Below are positions 1 to 9,651 of a stretch of 64,000 bases of DNA, piece after piece (the stretch's first letter is position 1; each line of letters begins with the position of its first letter). The stretch spans positions 62,001-126,000 of the forward strand of contig NZ_FNYA01000002.1 in assembly GCF_900108955.1 (NCBI RefSeq), written 5' to 3'. Under the pieces are notes generated by a model, which was not told where the DNA came from, made no database searches, and saw only the letters and a program-made list of their open reading frames with translations. The translations under genes and the position numbers were made by a program. Source of the stretch: Flavobacterium terrigena. Lineage in GTDB: Bacteria; Bacteroidota; Bacteroidia; Flavobacteriales; Flavobacteriaceae.

Positions 1-3000
1 TGAGCAGGAAAAGTACCCGTGTTTTCAAAACGTATTAAGTAATTCACGTAGTCGCCAATTTTTTCAGGACCAACAACACTTCCCTCTAAACAAGTTTTAT
101 CATTTGGATCGTAAGAATTAACAACCACTTGATTTAAACTAAATTCATTATTATTCGGAGTGAAATCAACGTCATTTGTAATATTAGAAACAAAAGTTAA
201 AACATCATTTGAATTTAATGGAGGATTAGCTGTTGGTGTATTTAGCAAAAACATAACATCAATTGTTCTTTGTTCTTGTGGTAATAAATTAACAAAATTC
301 CATTTAATTTGATTTGGAAGGATTGCAGTTTGAAGAAAATTTGTTGAACTAAAACTCATTAAGTTACCATTAAAATTCAACATAATTTCACCAGTTCTAG
401 GAATTGTACCCTCATTCTTAAAAACTATTCTATAACGAGCTTGAAATCCTGGAATTGCATTATTTAAAGGGATAATTACAATATTTAAATCATTAATAAG
501 TCCATTTACACTACTCAAACAATAGTCTTGATTGAAATATGTATTTTGAGTTGGGAATTGAACAGTAATACTTGGAGGAGAAACAGTAAATTGAGAAGTA
601 ACTATTGGTGAAATTGTATAATTACCTGCATTTAAATCTAATTTATAATTACCTGAATAATCTGCAAAAAAATCAAAGTTTTCAATACCATTATTAATAT
701 TAAACTTCATATTAGGAAATACAACATCATTCACATCACATCCACCATTGTTATTTACATCTAATTTTGTGCTTCCTGTAACTGAATAATTTCCACCACC
801 AATTAAGCGAATTAAACCAGAAGCTACATAATTATTATAATATGAAAATTGAAATCCTCCTAATAAAATTTTATTATCAGCTTGTATAAAAATTTTATTT
901 ACACCTTTATTAGAAAAGCCTTTACCAACATTAAATGAATAATCTAATGATCCGTCTTGATTTAATCGTAATAAACCTTTTGAGTTTAAATTATTATATG
1001 ATAAAAAATTACCTCCAATTAAAATTTTTCCACCACTTAAACATTTTAATGTGTAGGGCGCACCATTAAATCCTGTACCAACAGATAAAGAATTATCAAC
1101 TATTCCATTTTCAGTTAATCTAATAACTTTATTAGAAACTATGGAATTTACTTTTCCAAAAGCACCAATTGCAACTATCTTATTATCTTCAGTAATATCT
1201 AAATCATATACTGATTCATTATGAGTTGACGTAGTTGTAGTATATGAAAAAAATGGACTTGTAAAAGTTGCATCAGTTGTTCCGTTTTCATTTCTTTTAA
1301 ATATTCCGCCACTTTCATTACTTAAATTACTCATAAATAAATCTATAAGAAATCCGCATGAATATATAAACTTATCATTTGGTAATACTTTAATTTTAGT
1401 TACATTATTTGTTGAAACATTAATTACAGAAAAAGAAGAATCGGTTTGACCATTTGGTAGAATTCTAATTATTGTTCCTTTTCCAGAAGAACCTGTTGTA
1501 GATGAACTTTGATAAGAAACACCTATTACAAAATTATTTGTTGATTGTATATCTAAAGCAGTAATAACTTGACCAGTATAATTAATCGTATGTACAAATG
1601 TTGGGTCTACACTTCCATCTGAGTTTAAAAGCACTAAATCTTTATAGACAATAGAATTTGAAGTTATTGTAAATTTTCCTCCAATTAATATTTTCCCATC
1701 TTGCAATAGTTTAATAACATAAACAAATCCACTAAAATCCCCAACATTAAAACTTGTATCAATTGTTCCGTCTAAATTAAGTCGAATTAAATCCTTAACA
1801 GCATTTTCATTATAAAACTGAAAATAATCTCCTCCAATTAATAACTTCCCATCTGTTTGCTGTTCTATTACATTAACCAAAGCATAATAATTAAGCCCTA
1901 ACATTTTTCTGTTAAAATCATTAGTTAATGCCCCGTTAGAATCTATCTTAGCAATATGATTTATTTGTTTATACGTATTTGCTGCATCCCTTAAATAATC
2001 GAAACTACCTACTAAATAAATATTATTAGATGAGTCTAAAGCTATATTATTTATTTTTAAAATATCTGGTGTTAGTTTTGTAGTATTTGTTGCACCAGTA
2101 TTTGTCAAATAAAACAATCCTTTTGGATTATTATTAAAGCTAGTAATAGAATTATCTGCAGAATATATAATATTTATATCTCCATTTGGTTGAGATAAAA
2201 TTTTTCTTATATAATTGGAAGAACTATTGAATAAAGTAGTTTCTACGACAAAATCCAAATCTCTACTTCCTGTATTTGTTAACCTTATTAATTTTGAATT
2301 ATTAGTAGTAATAGAATTATAACTAGTAAACTTACCTCCAACTAAAATTAAACCATTGTTATCAATTTCAATATCATAAATAATATTATTACATCCTGTA
2401 CCAATGTTAAAAGATGTATCTAAAGAACCGTCTGTATTTAATCGTACTAACCTATTGAAAGTTTGTCCATTAAAAGTAGTAAAATTTCCTCCTACAATTA
2501 TTTTATCATCTGATTGAACTTCAAGACAATAAATTGCTAAATTAAAACCTGAATTTACTGAAAAACTTGAATCTATTGATCCGTCTAAATTCAATTTAAC
2601 GATACCATTAACCAACTGATCATTAATATCATAAGAAATAAATCCTGAAATAATTATCTTTCCATTAGACAAAACTTCAACATCAGAAATTGCATTTGAT
2701 AAATCTGGAGAAACAAAATTTTGATCTAAAGTACCATCTTCGTTGAATACTAATATTTTTTTTATATCAATATTAATATCTGAAAAGGTAAAACTACCAA
2801 TCATTATTAATTTATTATTGTATTCGATAATTTTTGTTACCGAAATACTTGAAAAAACATCAAAATTTTGGTGAAAACTTTGGTCAACACTACCGTCTGT
2901 ATTTAATCTTAAAATCTTTAAATCATGAAACTCATTATATCTAAAATTGTTAGGCGAAAGCTGTCTAGAAACAATTACTTTCCCATTACTTTGAAGAAAT

Positions 3001-3167
3001 ACCGATTCTGGAAATGAAGTCCCAAAATTATTTTGGGTTGTTGCCAATCCTCCCGAAGGATTAATAACATTATTGATATTAAATGTGTTATCTACACTAG
3101 CTGCAAATTGAGCACAAATTAAGTTAGTAAATAAGAAACCAATTAAAAGTAGGAAATTTCTTTTCAT
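1..3167 (-). CDS. Delta-60 repeat T9SS-type surface protein, C-terminus outside window
   Basis: Open frame from an ATG at 3165-3167 to the window edge with no stop, so the 3' end is missing; 1055 codons are visible. It starts with a signal peptide (MKRNFLLLIGFLFTNLICAQ), followed by many ~50-residue units of the type LNxDGSxDxSF...DGKIxxGGxF, the delta-60 repeat thought to form a beta-propeller-like fold. Near the cut it contains VVNSYDPNDKTCLEGSVVG and LIRFENTGTFPA, aligning with the same region of the next gene (3233-6796), so a T9SS sorting domain very probably follows outside the window. A -7-like TATATTTG lies on the minus strand at 3180-3187. The two genes are tandem paralogs 65 bp apart. 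A secreted, surface-exposed role is inferred; the ligand or substrate is unknown. Confidence 0.88.
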   Translation of the reverse strand, partial: MKRNFLLLIGFLFTNLICAQFAASVDNTFNINNVINPSGGLATTQNNFGTSFPESVFLQSNGKVIVSRQLSPNNFRYNEFHDLKILRLNTDGSVDQSFHQNFDVFSSISVTKIIEYNNKLIMIGSFTFSDINIDIKKILVFNEDGTLDQNFVSPDLSNAISDVEVLSNGKIIISGFISYDINDQLVNGIVKLNLDGSIDSSFSVNSGFNLAIYCLEVQSDDKIIVGGNFTTFNGQTFNRLVRLNTDGSLDTSFNIGTGCNNIIYDIEIDNNGLILVGGKFTSYNSITTNNSKLIRLTNTGSRDLDFVVETTLFNSSSNYIRKILSQPNGDINIIYSADNSITSFNNNPKGLFYLTNTGATNTTKLTPDILKINNIALDSSNNIYLVGSFDYLRDAANTYKQINHIAKIDSNGALTNDFNRKMLGLNYYALVNVIEQQTDGKLLIGGDYFQFYNENAVKDLIRLNLDGTIDTSFNVGDFSGFVYVIKLLQDGKILIGGKFTITSNSIVYKDLVLLNSDGSVDPTFVHTINYTGQVITALDIQSTNNFVIGVSYQSSSTTGSSGKGTIIRILPNGQTDSSFSVINVSTNNVTKIKVLPNDKFIYSCGFLIDLFMSNLSNESGGIFKRNENGTTDATFTSPFFSYTTTTSTHNESVYDLDITEDNKIVAIGAFGKVNSIVSNKVIRLTENGIVDNSLSVGTGFNGAPYTLKCLSGGKILIGGNFLSYNNLNSKGLLRLNQDGSLDYSFNVGKGFSNKGVNKIFIQADNKILLGGFQFSYYNNYVASGLIRLIGGGNYSVTGSTKLDVNNNGGCDVNDVVFPNMKFNINNGIENFDFFADYSGNYKLDLNAGNYTISPIVTSQFTVSPPSITVQFPTQNTYFNQDYCLSSVNGLINDLNIVIIPLNNAIPGFQARYRIVFKNEGTIPRTGEIMLNFNGNLMSFSSTNFLQTAILPNQIKWNFVNLLPQEQRTIDVMFLLNTPTANPPLNSNDVLTFVSNITNDVDFTPNNNEFSLNQVVVNSYDPNDKTCLEGSVVGPEKIGDYVNYLIRFENTGTFPA

Positions 3168-3232
3168 TATTTTTTTATACAAATATAACAATTCAAAATT
3201 ATTACGAGGTTTTTAAAAAAAAATTCGAAAAA

Positions 3233-6200
3233 TTATTCTTTAATAAACTTACAATTTAAAATATTTGAATCTGTTTCCAACTTCATAAAATAATGTCCTG
3301 AACTTAGCATTGACACATCAACAGGTTCATTATTTTTAAAATTTGAATTAGTTAAAACTAATTGCCCTAAACTATTATAAATATAAACACCTTTAATATT
3401 TACATCATCTTTTGAATAGATTGACAACAAATTTTTGACTGGATTTGGATATATACTAAAAATAGTACTTCTTGAAAAATCTTCAGAAGCAAGTGTAGCA
3501 ATTGTTGAAGTAGCAGTATTAGTTACTATTGCTGAATTAAAATCAAAATAGATATTTGCAGTATTACTAAAAGAATCTCCAACTTGTAGTGTAGATTTTA
3601 ATTTAATCTTATACATAACATAACCATCATTATTAGCATCATCAAACGGTAAGTTTATATTATTAAAATAAAATTCAACTTTATTACCATTTGATATTTT
3701 AGTAATAAACGAATGGCTCCCATTTAATGGTTCTAATGTAGAAATATCATACTTAGACAAATCTATAAAATCTTCAATTCTAATAAATTCTGCATTTGCA
3801 GTTCCGTTATTTTCAAAGCGAATTAAATAATGTACAAAATCACCAATTTTATCAACACCTACAACATCACCTTCTAGACAAGTCTTATCATTAGGATCAT
3901 ATGAGTTTACAACATTTTGATTTAATGTGAAAATATTGTCATTTGGAGTATTATCAGATAGAACATTAATTATATTCGCTTCAAAACTTAATAAACTTCC
4001 TATATTTAGTGGCGGAGTTTCAACTGGAGAATTCAAATTAAATTCCACGACAATTGTTCTAACTTCTTGTGGGTTTAAATTTGTAAAATCCCAAGATAAA
4101 GAATTTGCACTTTGATTTGAAAAATTAGGGGTTGAATTTACCAAGTCTATAACGTCGTCTTGAAAACTTAAATTAATATTTCCAGATTGAGTAATAATAC
4201 CTTTGTTTTTATAAACTATTTTATATTTGGCATTAAATCCAGGTCTTGCTGTATTAAGTGGTATAATTTGTACATCTAAATCCGAATAATTACTATTTAG
4301 TGGTGTAATACAATAATTTTGTACTAACGATGTAAATTGTGAAGGAAATATTGCAGAAATACTTGTTGGAAGTATAGAAAAATTCGGATTTACAATTGGT
4401 GTAATAGTATAACTACCTTGAGCTAATAAAAACGAATAATCTCCTGAATTATTTACAAAAAAATCATAATTAGAAAAGCCATCGTTAAAATTCATTTTTA
4501 AATTTGAAAAAGGGAAATCACTACTCTCACAACCATTTAAATTGGTATCAATTTTATTTTGACCTGAAAGATTATAAAATCCGCTACCCAATAATCTTAC
4601 TAATCTACCAACAGTATAAGTCGCATAATTAACCATTGAACCCCCAACTAAAATTTTACCATCAGACTGTAAACTAACATCATATACAACTCCAATACCC
4701 TCTCCAGTATTAAATGAGTTATCAATACTATAATCAACATTCAATTTAATAAGACCTGGTGATACATCAGAAGAATTAAAAGCACTAAATGTTCCACCAA
4801 CCAATAATTTATTATCTGGTTGTATATAAATGGTATTTACAATTCCATTAAAACCTGTACCTACATTAAAAGTTGCATCAACAGTTCCTGTTGATGTTAA
4901 TCTCATGAAATTTTTTGAAAGTGTATTAAAATTACCACCTACTAAGATTTTTCCATCAGCAAATGGAATAATTTTTATAAACCCCACTTCATTACCTAAA
5001 TATGAGTTTATATAACTATTACTATGAATGCAGTTAAATGCCGAAAAAGAACCATTTGCATTAAATCTTTTAATATAGGAAGTATTATTACTAGTGTCAT
5101 TATAAGCCACTAATAATTTCCCGTCTTGCTGTAAAGCAATTGCAGTTGGCGGATAATTTATTCCTGAAAATGTAGAGTTAAAAGTTCCATCTGCATTTAA
5201 CCTCACAACTCTAATTGCAGAAGGATGGTTATTATATGTAGTAAATTTACCTGAAACAATTATTTTACCATCTGGCTGAATTAAAACATTTTTTGCATAA
5301 TTATTTAGTCCCGTACCAATGATAAATGAAGAATCTATAGTTCCATCTTCATTTAATCTTATTATTCTATTTGCAGGAACTCCATTAAACTCAGTAAATT
5401 CTCCAACTACAATGATTTTACCATCTGGCTGTATTTCAAAACTATAAACAATCTTATTGAAACCACTCCCGATATTAAATGAGCTATCGATAGTACCATC
5501 TTGATTAAGTCTTCCAAAAAATTTAAAAGGAACATTATTGTAAAGAGTAAAACTTCCACATACAAGTATTTTACCTCCACTTGTTTCTTTTACTTTATTT
5601 ACAATAAAATTAAACCCGACACCCATTGCAAATGATGTATTTACGGTTTCGTCACTATTTAATTTTGCAATACCATTAACTACTGTATTTCCAACTGATG
5701 GAAATCCACCAACTAGTATCATTTTATTATCATTTTGAATAGAAATATCATTTATATGATAAGTAGATGTAATAACTGAATTTGATTGAACCTGTCCAAG
5801 ATTATCTAATTTGATATTAAATAGAAATGTGCTACCATTATATTCGTAAAAAAAACCTAATACAGCAATATTTCCATCAGGCAACAAAAGAATTTTACTG
5901 ACTTCAGAATCAAACCCCGAACCACTAACAAAAGAATTATCTATACTCCCATCAAGATTAATTTTTACTATTCTATTGTTTGCTACTCCATTATAACTAG
6001 TAAAATATCCACCAACATATAATTTATTATCAGATGAAACACATAATGTATTAACATTTGTATCAAACCCAGAACCAGATACAAAACTAGAATCAATAGT
6101 TCCATCAGAATTCAACGAAACTATTCTGTTTGCAGTAATAGCATTATAGCTCGTAAAGCTTCCACCAATTATAATTTTATTATTTGGTAATTGTAAAATT

Positions 6201-6796
6201 GAAGCCACAATTCCATTAAAACCTGTACCTATATTAAATGAAGAATCTACAGATCCATCAGTATTCAATCTCAAAATTCTGTTAAAAGTAACTCCATCAT
6301 TAACAGTAAAAACTCCACCAATAAGAATTTTCCCATCTGTTTGTACTAAAATTTCGGAAACACTTCCGTTAAGATTTGTTGAAAAAGATGTATCAATAGA
6401 CGCGTCACTATTTAGCATCACTAAACCAGTAACACTCACGCCATTATATTGAGTAAAACTCCCTGAAACTAAAGCTTTACCATCGGAAAAAAAATGTATA
6501 TCAGAAATTTTATTATTAAATCCTGAACCTCCAATATTATAAGTTGTATCTAAAGTTCCATCAATATTTAATCTTTCCACTCTTCTAACTAGCACATCAT
6601 TTAACCAATCACTAGGATAATCAAAATTCAAAATTATCTTTCCATCTAGTTGAGAAAAACACTTTGTCACAGAAAATGAACCTCCGCTTACATTAGATAT
6701 ATTATTGATATTAAAGGTGTTTTCTATAGTTGCACCGTTTTGTGCATTTAATAAAAAAGAGAAAAAGAAAGTAAATAGTAATAAATGATATTTCAT
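3233..6796 (-). CDS. Delta-60 repeat protein with T9SS type A sorting domain
   Basis: 1187 residues. Signal peptide MKYHLLLFTFFFSFLLNAQ, then about 13 repeats of ~50 residues from roughly residue 60 to 720, each pairing LNxDGxIDxSFxxGxGF with a following DGKIxxGGxFxxYNG half. After this comes a single-domain insert (DTNLNGCES), a DUF11-like beta region, a YDPNDKTCLEGD motif near residue 968 typical of flavobacterial surface proteins, and a C-terminal IYPNPVKNLLSIYS...GHYFMKL sorting domain (~1110-1187), which in this phylum directs export by T9SS and attachment to the cell surface. TATATTTG on the minus strand at 6813-6820 is a plausible -7 box. The function is not known; adhesion or surface layer building is a guess from repeat architecture. 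Confidence 0.9.
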   Translation of the reverse strand: MKYHLLLFTFFFSFLLNAQNGATIENTFNINNISNVSGGSFSVTKCFSQLDGKIILNFDYPSDWLNDVLVRRVERLNIDGTLDTTYNIGGSGFNNKISDIHFFSDGKALVSGSFTQYNGVSVTGLVMLNSDASIDTSFSTNLNGSVSEILVQTDGKILIGGVFTVNDGVTFNRILRLNTDGSVDSSFNIGTGFNGIVASILQLPNNKIIIGGSFTSYNAITANRIVSLNSDGTIDSSFVSGSGFDTNVNTLCVSSDNKLYVGGYFTSYNGVANNRIVKINLDGSIDNSFVSGSGFDSEVSKILLLPDGNIAVLGFFYEYNGSTFLFNIKLDNLGQVQSNSVITSTYHINDISIQNDNKMILVGGFPSVGNTVVNGIAKLNSDETVNTSFAMGVGFNFIVNKVKETSGGKILVCGSFTLYNNVPFKFFGRLNQDGTIDSSFNIGSGFNKIVYSFEIQPDGKIIVVGEFTEFNGVPANRIIRLNEDGTIDSSFIIGTGLNNYAKNVLIQPDGKIIVSGKFTTYNNHPSAIRVVRLNADGTFNSTFSGINYPPTAIALQQDGKLLVAYNDTSNNTSYIKRFNANGSFSAFNCIHSNSYINSYLGNEVGFIKIIPFADGKILVGGNFNTLSKNFMRLTSTGTVDATFNVGTGFNGIVNTIYIQPDNKLLVGGTFSAFNSSDVSPGLIKLNVDYSIDNSFNTGEGIGVVYDVSLQSDGKILVGGSMVNYATYTVGRLVRLLGSGFYNLSGQNKIDTNLNGCESSDFPFSNLKMNFNDGFSNYDFFVNNSGDYSFLLAQGSYTITPIVNPNFSILPTSISAIFPSQFTSLVQNYCITPLNSNYSDLDVQIIPLNTARPGFNAKYKIVYKNKGIITQSGNINLSFQDDVIDLVNSTPNFSNQSANSLSWDFTNLNPQEVRTIVVEFNLNSPVETPPLNIGSLLSFEANIINVLSDNTPNDNIFTLNQNVVNSYDPNDKTCLEGDVVGVDKIGDFVHYLIRFENNGTANAEFIRIEDFIDLSKYDISTLEPLNGSHSFITKISNGNKVEFYFNNINLPFDDANNDGYVMYKIKLKSTLQVGDSFSNTANIYFDFNSAIVTNTATSTIATLASEDFSRSTIFSIYPNPVKNLLSIYSKDDVNIKGVYIYNSLGQLVLTNSNFKNNEPVDVSMLSSGHYFMKLETDSNILNCKFIKE

Positions 6797-6910
6797 TTTT
6801 TTGATTTTTTTTCAAATATACTGAAATTTAACAATTTTTAAAGTCTACTGTAACAAATCTATCTTTTCCGCTACTTATTAGAAACATTTAACTGAAAACT
6901 GTTTACTAAA

Positions 6911-7615
6911 ATGAGTACTCCAATAATTGACATTAAAGCCATTACACGTGATTTCCAATTAGGAAGTGAAACGGTAAACGTATTAAAAGGAATTGATTTA
7001 CTAATTAACAAAGGTGAATACGTAGCGCTAATGGGACCATCTGGTTCTGGAAAGTCGACTTTAATGAATATTTTAGGTTGTTTAGACACACCAACTTCTG
7101 GAAGTTACATCTTAAACGGAAAGCAAGTTAGCGAAATGCACGATGATGAATTAGCTGCAATTCGTAATAAAGAAATCGGATTCGTATTTCAAACGTTCAA
7201 CTTAATGCCGCGTACAACGGCATTAGATAACGTAGCCTTGCCAATGGTTTATGCAGGTTTCTCTAAAAGTGAAAGAATCGAACGTGCTACTGAAGTTTTG
7301 ACTCAAGTTGGTTTAGCAGACAGAATGGATCACAAACCAAATCAACTTTCTGGAGGACAACGTCAGCGTGTGGCAGTTGGTAGAGCTTTGGTTAACAAAC
7401 CTTCTATTATTTTAGCCGATGAGCCAACAGGAAACTTAGACAGTAAAACTTCTGTTGAAATCATGAAATTATTTGGCGAAATTCATGCGAATGGAAACAC
7501 AGTGATTTTAGTAACTCACGAAGAAGATATTGCTGATCACGCCCACAGAATTATTCGTTTACGTGACGGAGTTATTGAAAATGATTTCAAAAACGAAAAT
7601 ATCGTTTCTTATTAA
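6911..7615 (+). CDS. ABC transporter ATP-binding protein, LolD/MacB type
   Basis: 234 residues. Complete nucleotide-binding domain: Walker [10 protein letters not shown] (42-50), Q-loop [11 protein letters not shown], signature [15 protein letters not shown], Walker [12 protein letters not shown] and switch His in VTHEEDI. The [11 protein letters not shown] and EPTGNLDS wording is typical of the MacB/LolD/FtsE-like family, which pairs with FtsX-fold permeases to move lipoproteins, peptides or antibiotics or to drive mechanotransmission. No permease is adjacent, so the partner must be encoded elsewhere and the substrate cannot be named. A weak inverted repeat, TTACAAAT/ATTTGTAA (7621-7655), follows the stop. 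Confidence 0.93.
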   Translation: MSTPIIDIKAITRDFQLGSETVNVLKGIDLLINKGEYVALMGPSGSGKSTLMNILGCLDTPTSGSYILNGKQVSEMHDDELAAIRNKEIGFVFQTFNLMPRTTALDNVALPMVYAGFSKSERIERATEVLTQVGLADRMDHKPNQLSGGQRQRVAVGRALVNKPSIILADEPTGNLDSKTSVEIMKLFGEIHANGNTVILVTHEEDIADHAHRIIRLRDGVIENDFKNENIVSY

Positions 7616-7696
7616 TTAATTTACAAATAGACTTGAATTTGATGCCGATTTGTAACTATTTCTTAATAATGAAATAACACGCAACTATTTATTGAA

Positions 7697-7723
7697 GTGT
7701 AATATTGCTTTTAAATATTACAC
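7697..7723 (+). promoter_or_regulatory. 10-bp hairpin / palindrome abutting the peroxidase start codon
   Basis: GTGTAATATT (7697-7706), a 7-base loop, and the perfect complement AATATTACAC (7714-7723) lie only four bases before the ATG at 7728. As RNA this would put the ribosome landing site next to or inside a stem; as DNA it could be a dimeric-regulator operator. There is no T-tract, so it is not a terminator. Which role applies cannot be decided from sequence. Confidence 0.5.
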
Positions 7724-7727
7724 CCAG

Positions 7728-9542
7728 ATGAAATCGAAAAAAATCTACTTTATTCTATTCTTATTCAGCGTTTTATTGCTGTTTAGTTTCAAATCTAAAT
7801 TACAAGGAACTTCCTCTGAATTTGAATCTAATTTTGCTTTAGAATTAAAAAACGAAATTGATGAATTAGAATTCAATTCGAAAGCATTTAGAGAAAATAA
7901 AATCACAATTGATTCGCTACAAAAAGTCTTTTTAAACTGTAGAAAAGCGTATAAAAAAGTCGAATTTCAACTGGCCTTTCAATTTCCAGAATATGTTTCT
8001 TCAAAAATTAATGGTGCGCCTTTATTGCATATCGAAAAGGAAAACTCCCGACCAATTCTTACCAATCCGGAAGGTTTACAAGTTTTAGACGAACTTATTT
8101 TTTCTGATGAAAGCGCTGAAAACAAAAACGAAATTGCCAACTTAGCAATTAGATTAAACAACAATTACAAAACTATTTACAACAAAGTTAGCGTTGCACC
8201 TTTAAATGCTACTGATGCCATTTTGGCTATCCGAATTCAACTTATTAGAATTTTCACATTAGGAATCACTGGCTTTGACACGCCAGGTTCACTAAATGCC
8301 ATTGACGATTCCTGCAATTCGTTAATCGGGATTAAAAACTATCTTGAAAACAGTTCGAATTTAATGCCTGAAAAAGACAAAAACTCAATCCTAAATAAAA
8401 TTAACAACACAATTGCGTTTTTAAAACAATCCAATTTCGAAAATTTAAATCGATTAACATTAGTTAAAAATCATTTAGACCCAATTTATGCGGAATTATT
8501 ACCATTTCAAAAAAATCAAGCATTAAAATTTGTCACTTCTTGGAATCCAAATAGCACATCTTTATTTGATAGCGAATTTTTAAATCCGTATCAGTTTACC
8601 AATTTAAAAAAAGAAGAGGATTCAGAGGGATTGAGAAGTTTAGGGAAATCACTTTTTTTCGATTCGATGTTGAGTCACGATAATAAAATGAATTGCGCCA
8701 GTTGTCACCAACCAGAAAAAGGTTTTGCAGATGGAACTCCAAAATCGATGAGTAATAAAAATGGAATTACTGTTTTTAGAAACTCACCTACTTTATTAAA
8801 TAGCGCATATGCCGATAGATTTTTTTACGATTTACGAGCGTATACTTTAGAACAACAAGTGGAACACGTTATTTTTAACAATTTAGAATTTAATACTTCG
8901 TATGCTGAAATTCTTAACAAATTGAATTCAAATAAAACATACCGTGAAAAATTTAAAACAATCTTTAAGAAAAAATCAATTACTCGAGAAGATTTCACAA
9001 AAGCATTGGCTTCTTATGTTTTGTCTTTAAAATCGTATAACAGCTCTTTCGATCAATATGTTAGAGGAGAAACTTCAAAAATTGATGCTTCAGTTGCAAA
9101 TGGTTTCAACTTATTTACAGGAAAAGCGAATTGCGCTACATGTCATTTTTCACCAACATTTAGCGGATTGGTTCCGCCTTTATATGTAGAAAACGAAAGT
9201 GAAATTTTAGGTGTTTTTTCGAAACCCACTTCAAAAGAATTAGATGAAGATGAAGGCAGAAACAATAATGGCGTTTTATATGAAAAATCGTGGATTTATG
9301 AAAAATCATTTAAAACCGTAACCGTACGAAATGCAAATGAAACCGCACCTTATTTTCATAATGGCGCTTATACAAATTTAGATGATGTATTAGAATTTTA
9401 CAACCAAGGCGGTGGCGAAGGAATGGGAGTTGCAACCAGAAATCAGACTTTAGGAAGTGACAAATTAAACTTAACAACTGAAGAAAAAAATGATATCGTT
9501 GCGTTTATTAAATCGTTATCGGATAATAAACACACAAGATAA
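7728..9542 (+). CDS. Di-haem cytochrome c peroxidase family protein
   Basis: 604 residues from ATG 7728 (MKSKKIYFILFLFSVLLLFSF, a signal peptide or anchor). An in-frame TTG at 7692 would add 12 residues but would start before the hairpin at 7697-7723 and spoil the signal peptide. The C-terminal half has two haem c sites, CASCH (Cys323, Cys326, His327) and CATCH (Cys469, Cys472, His473), as in bacterial CcpA/MauG-type peroxidases that reduce hydrogen peroxide in the periplasm using cytochrome c electrons. The first ~290 residues are a helical extension, so the protein is longer than the usual ~350-residue enzyme. Family assignment is firm; whether it is a peroxidase or a MauG-like modifying enzyme is open. 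Confidence 0.9.
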   Translation: MKSKKIYFILFLFSVLLLFSFKSKLQGTSSEFESNFALELKNEIDELEFNSKAFRENKITIDSLQKVFLNCRKAYKKVEFQLAFQFPEYVSSKINGAPLLHIEKENSRPILTNPEGLQVLDELIFSDESAENKNEIANLAIRLNNNYKTIYNKVSVAPLNATDAILAIRIQLIRIFTLGITGFDTPGSLNAIDDSCNSLIGIKNYLENSSNLMPEKDKNSILNKINNTIAFLKQSNFENLNRLTLVKNHLDPIYAELLPFQKNQALKFVTSWNPNSTSLFDSEFLNPYQFTNLKKEEDSEGLRSLGKSLFFDSMLSHDNKMNCASCHQPEKGFADGTPKSMSNKNGITVFRNSPTLLNSAYADRFFYDLRAYTLEQQVEHVIFNNLEFNTSYAEILNKLNSNKTYREKFKTIFKKKSITREDFTKALASYVLSLKSYNSSFDQYVRGETSKIDASVANGFNLFTGKANCATCHFSPTFSGLVPPLYVENESEILGVFSKPTSKELDEDEGRNNNGVLYEKSWIYEKSFKTVTVRNANETAPYFHNGAYTNLDDVLEFYNQGGGEGMGVATRNQTLGSDKLNLTTEEKNDIVAFIKSLSDNKHTR

Positions 9543-9617
9543 CATTTACTTAAAACTGGTAACTTTTTTATAAACATATTATAACTTCAAACGCCAAATT
9601 TCATTACATAACCGTGT

Positions 9618-9625
9618 TAGTTTTG
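9618..9625 (+). promoter_or_regulatory. Putative -7 box of the PhoX-like gene
   Basis: TAGTTTTG matches the Bacteroidota TAnnTTTG -7 element and lies 26 bases upstream of the ATG at 9652. No convincing TTG -33 box is seen at the usual distance, so this is tentative. Confidence 0.35.
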
Positions 9626-9651
9626 CTTCAAATAATTAAAACAACACACAA

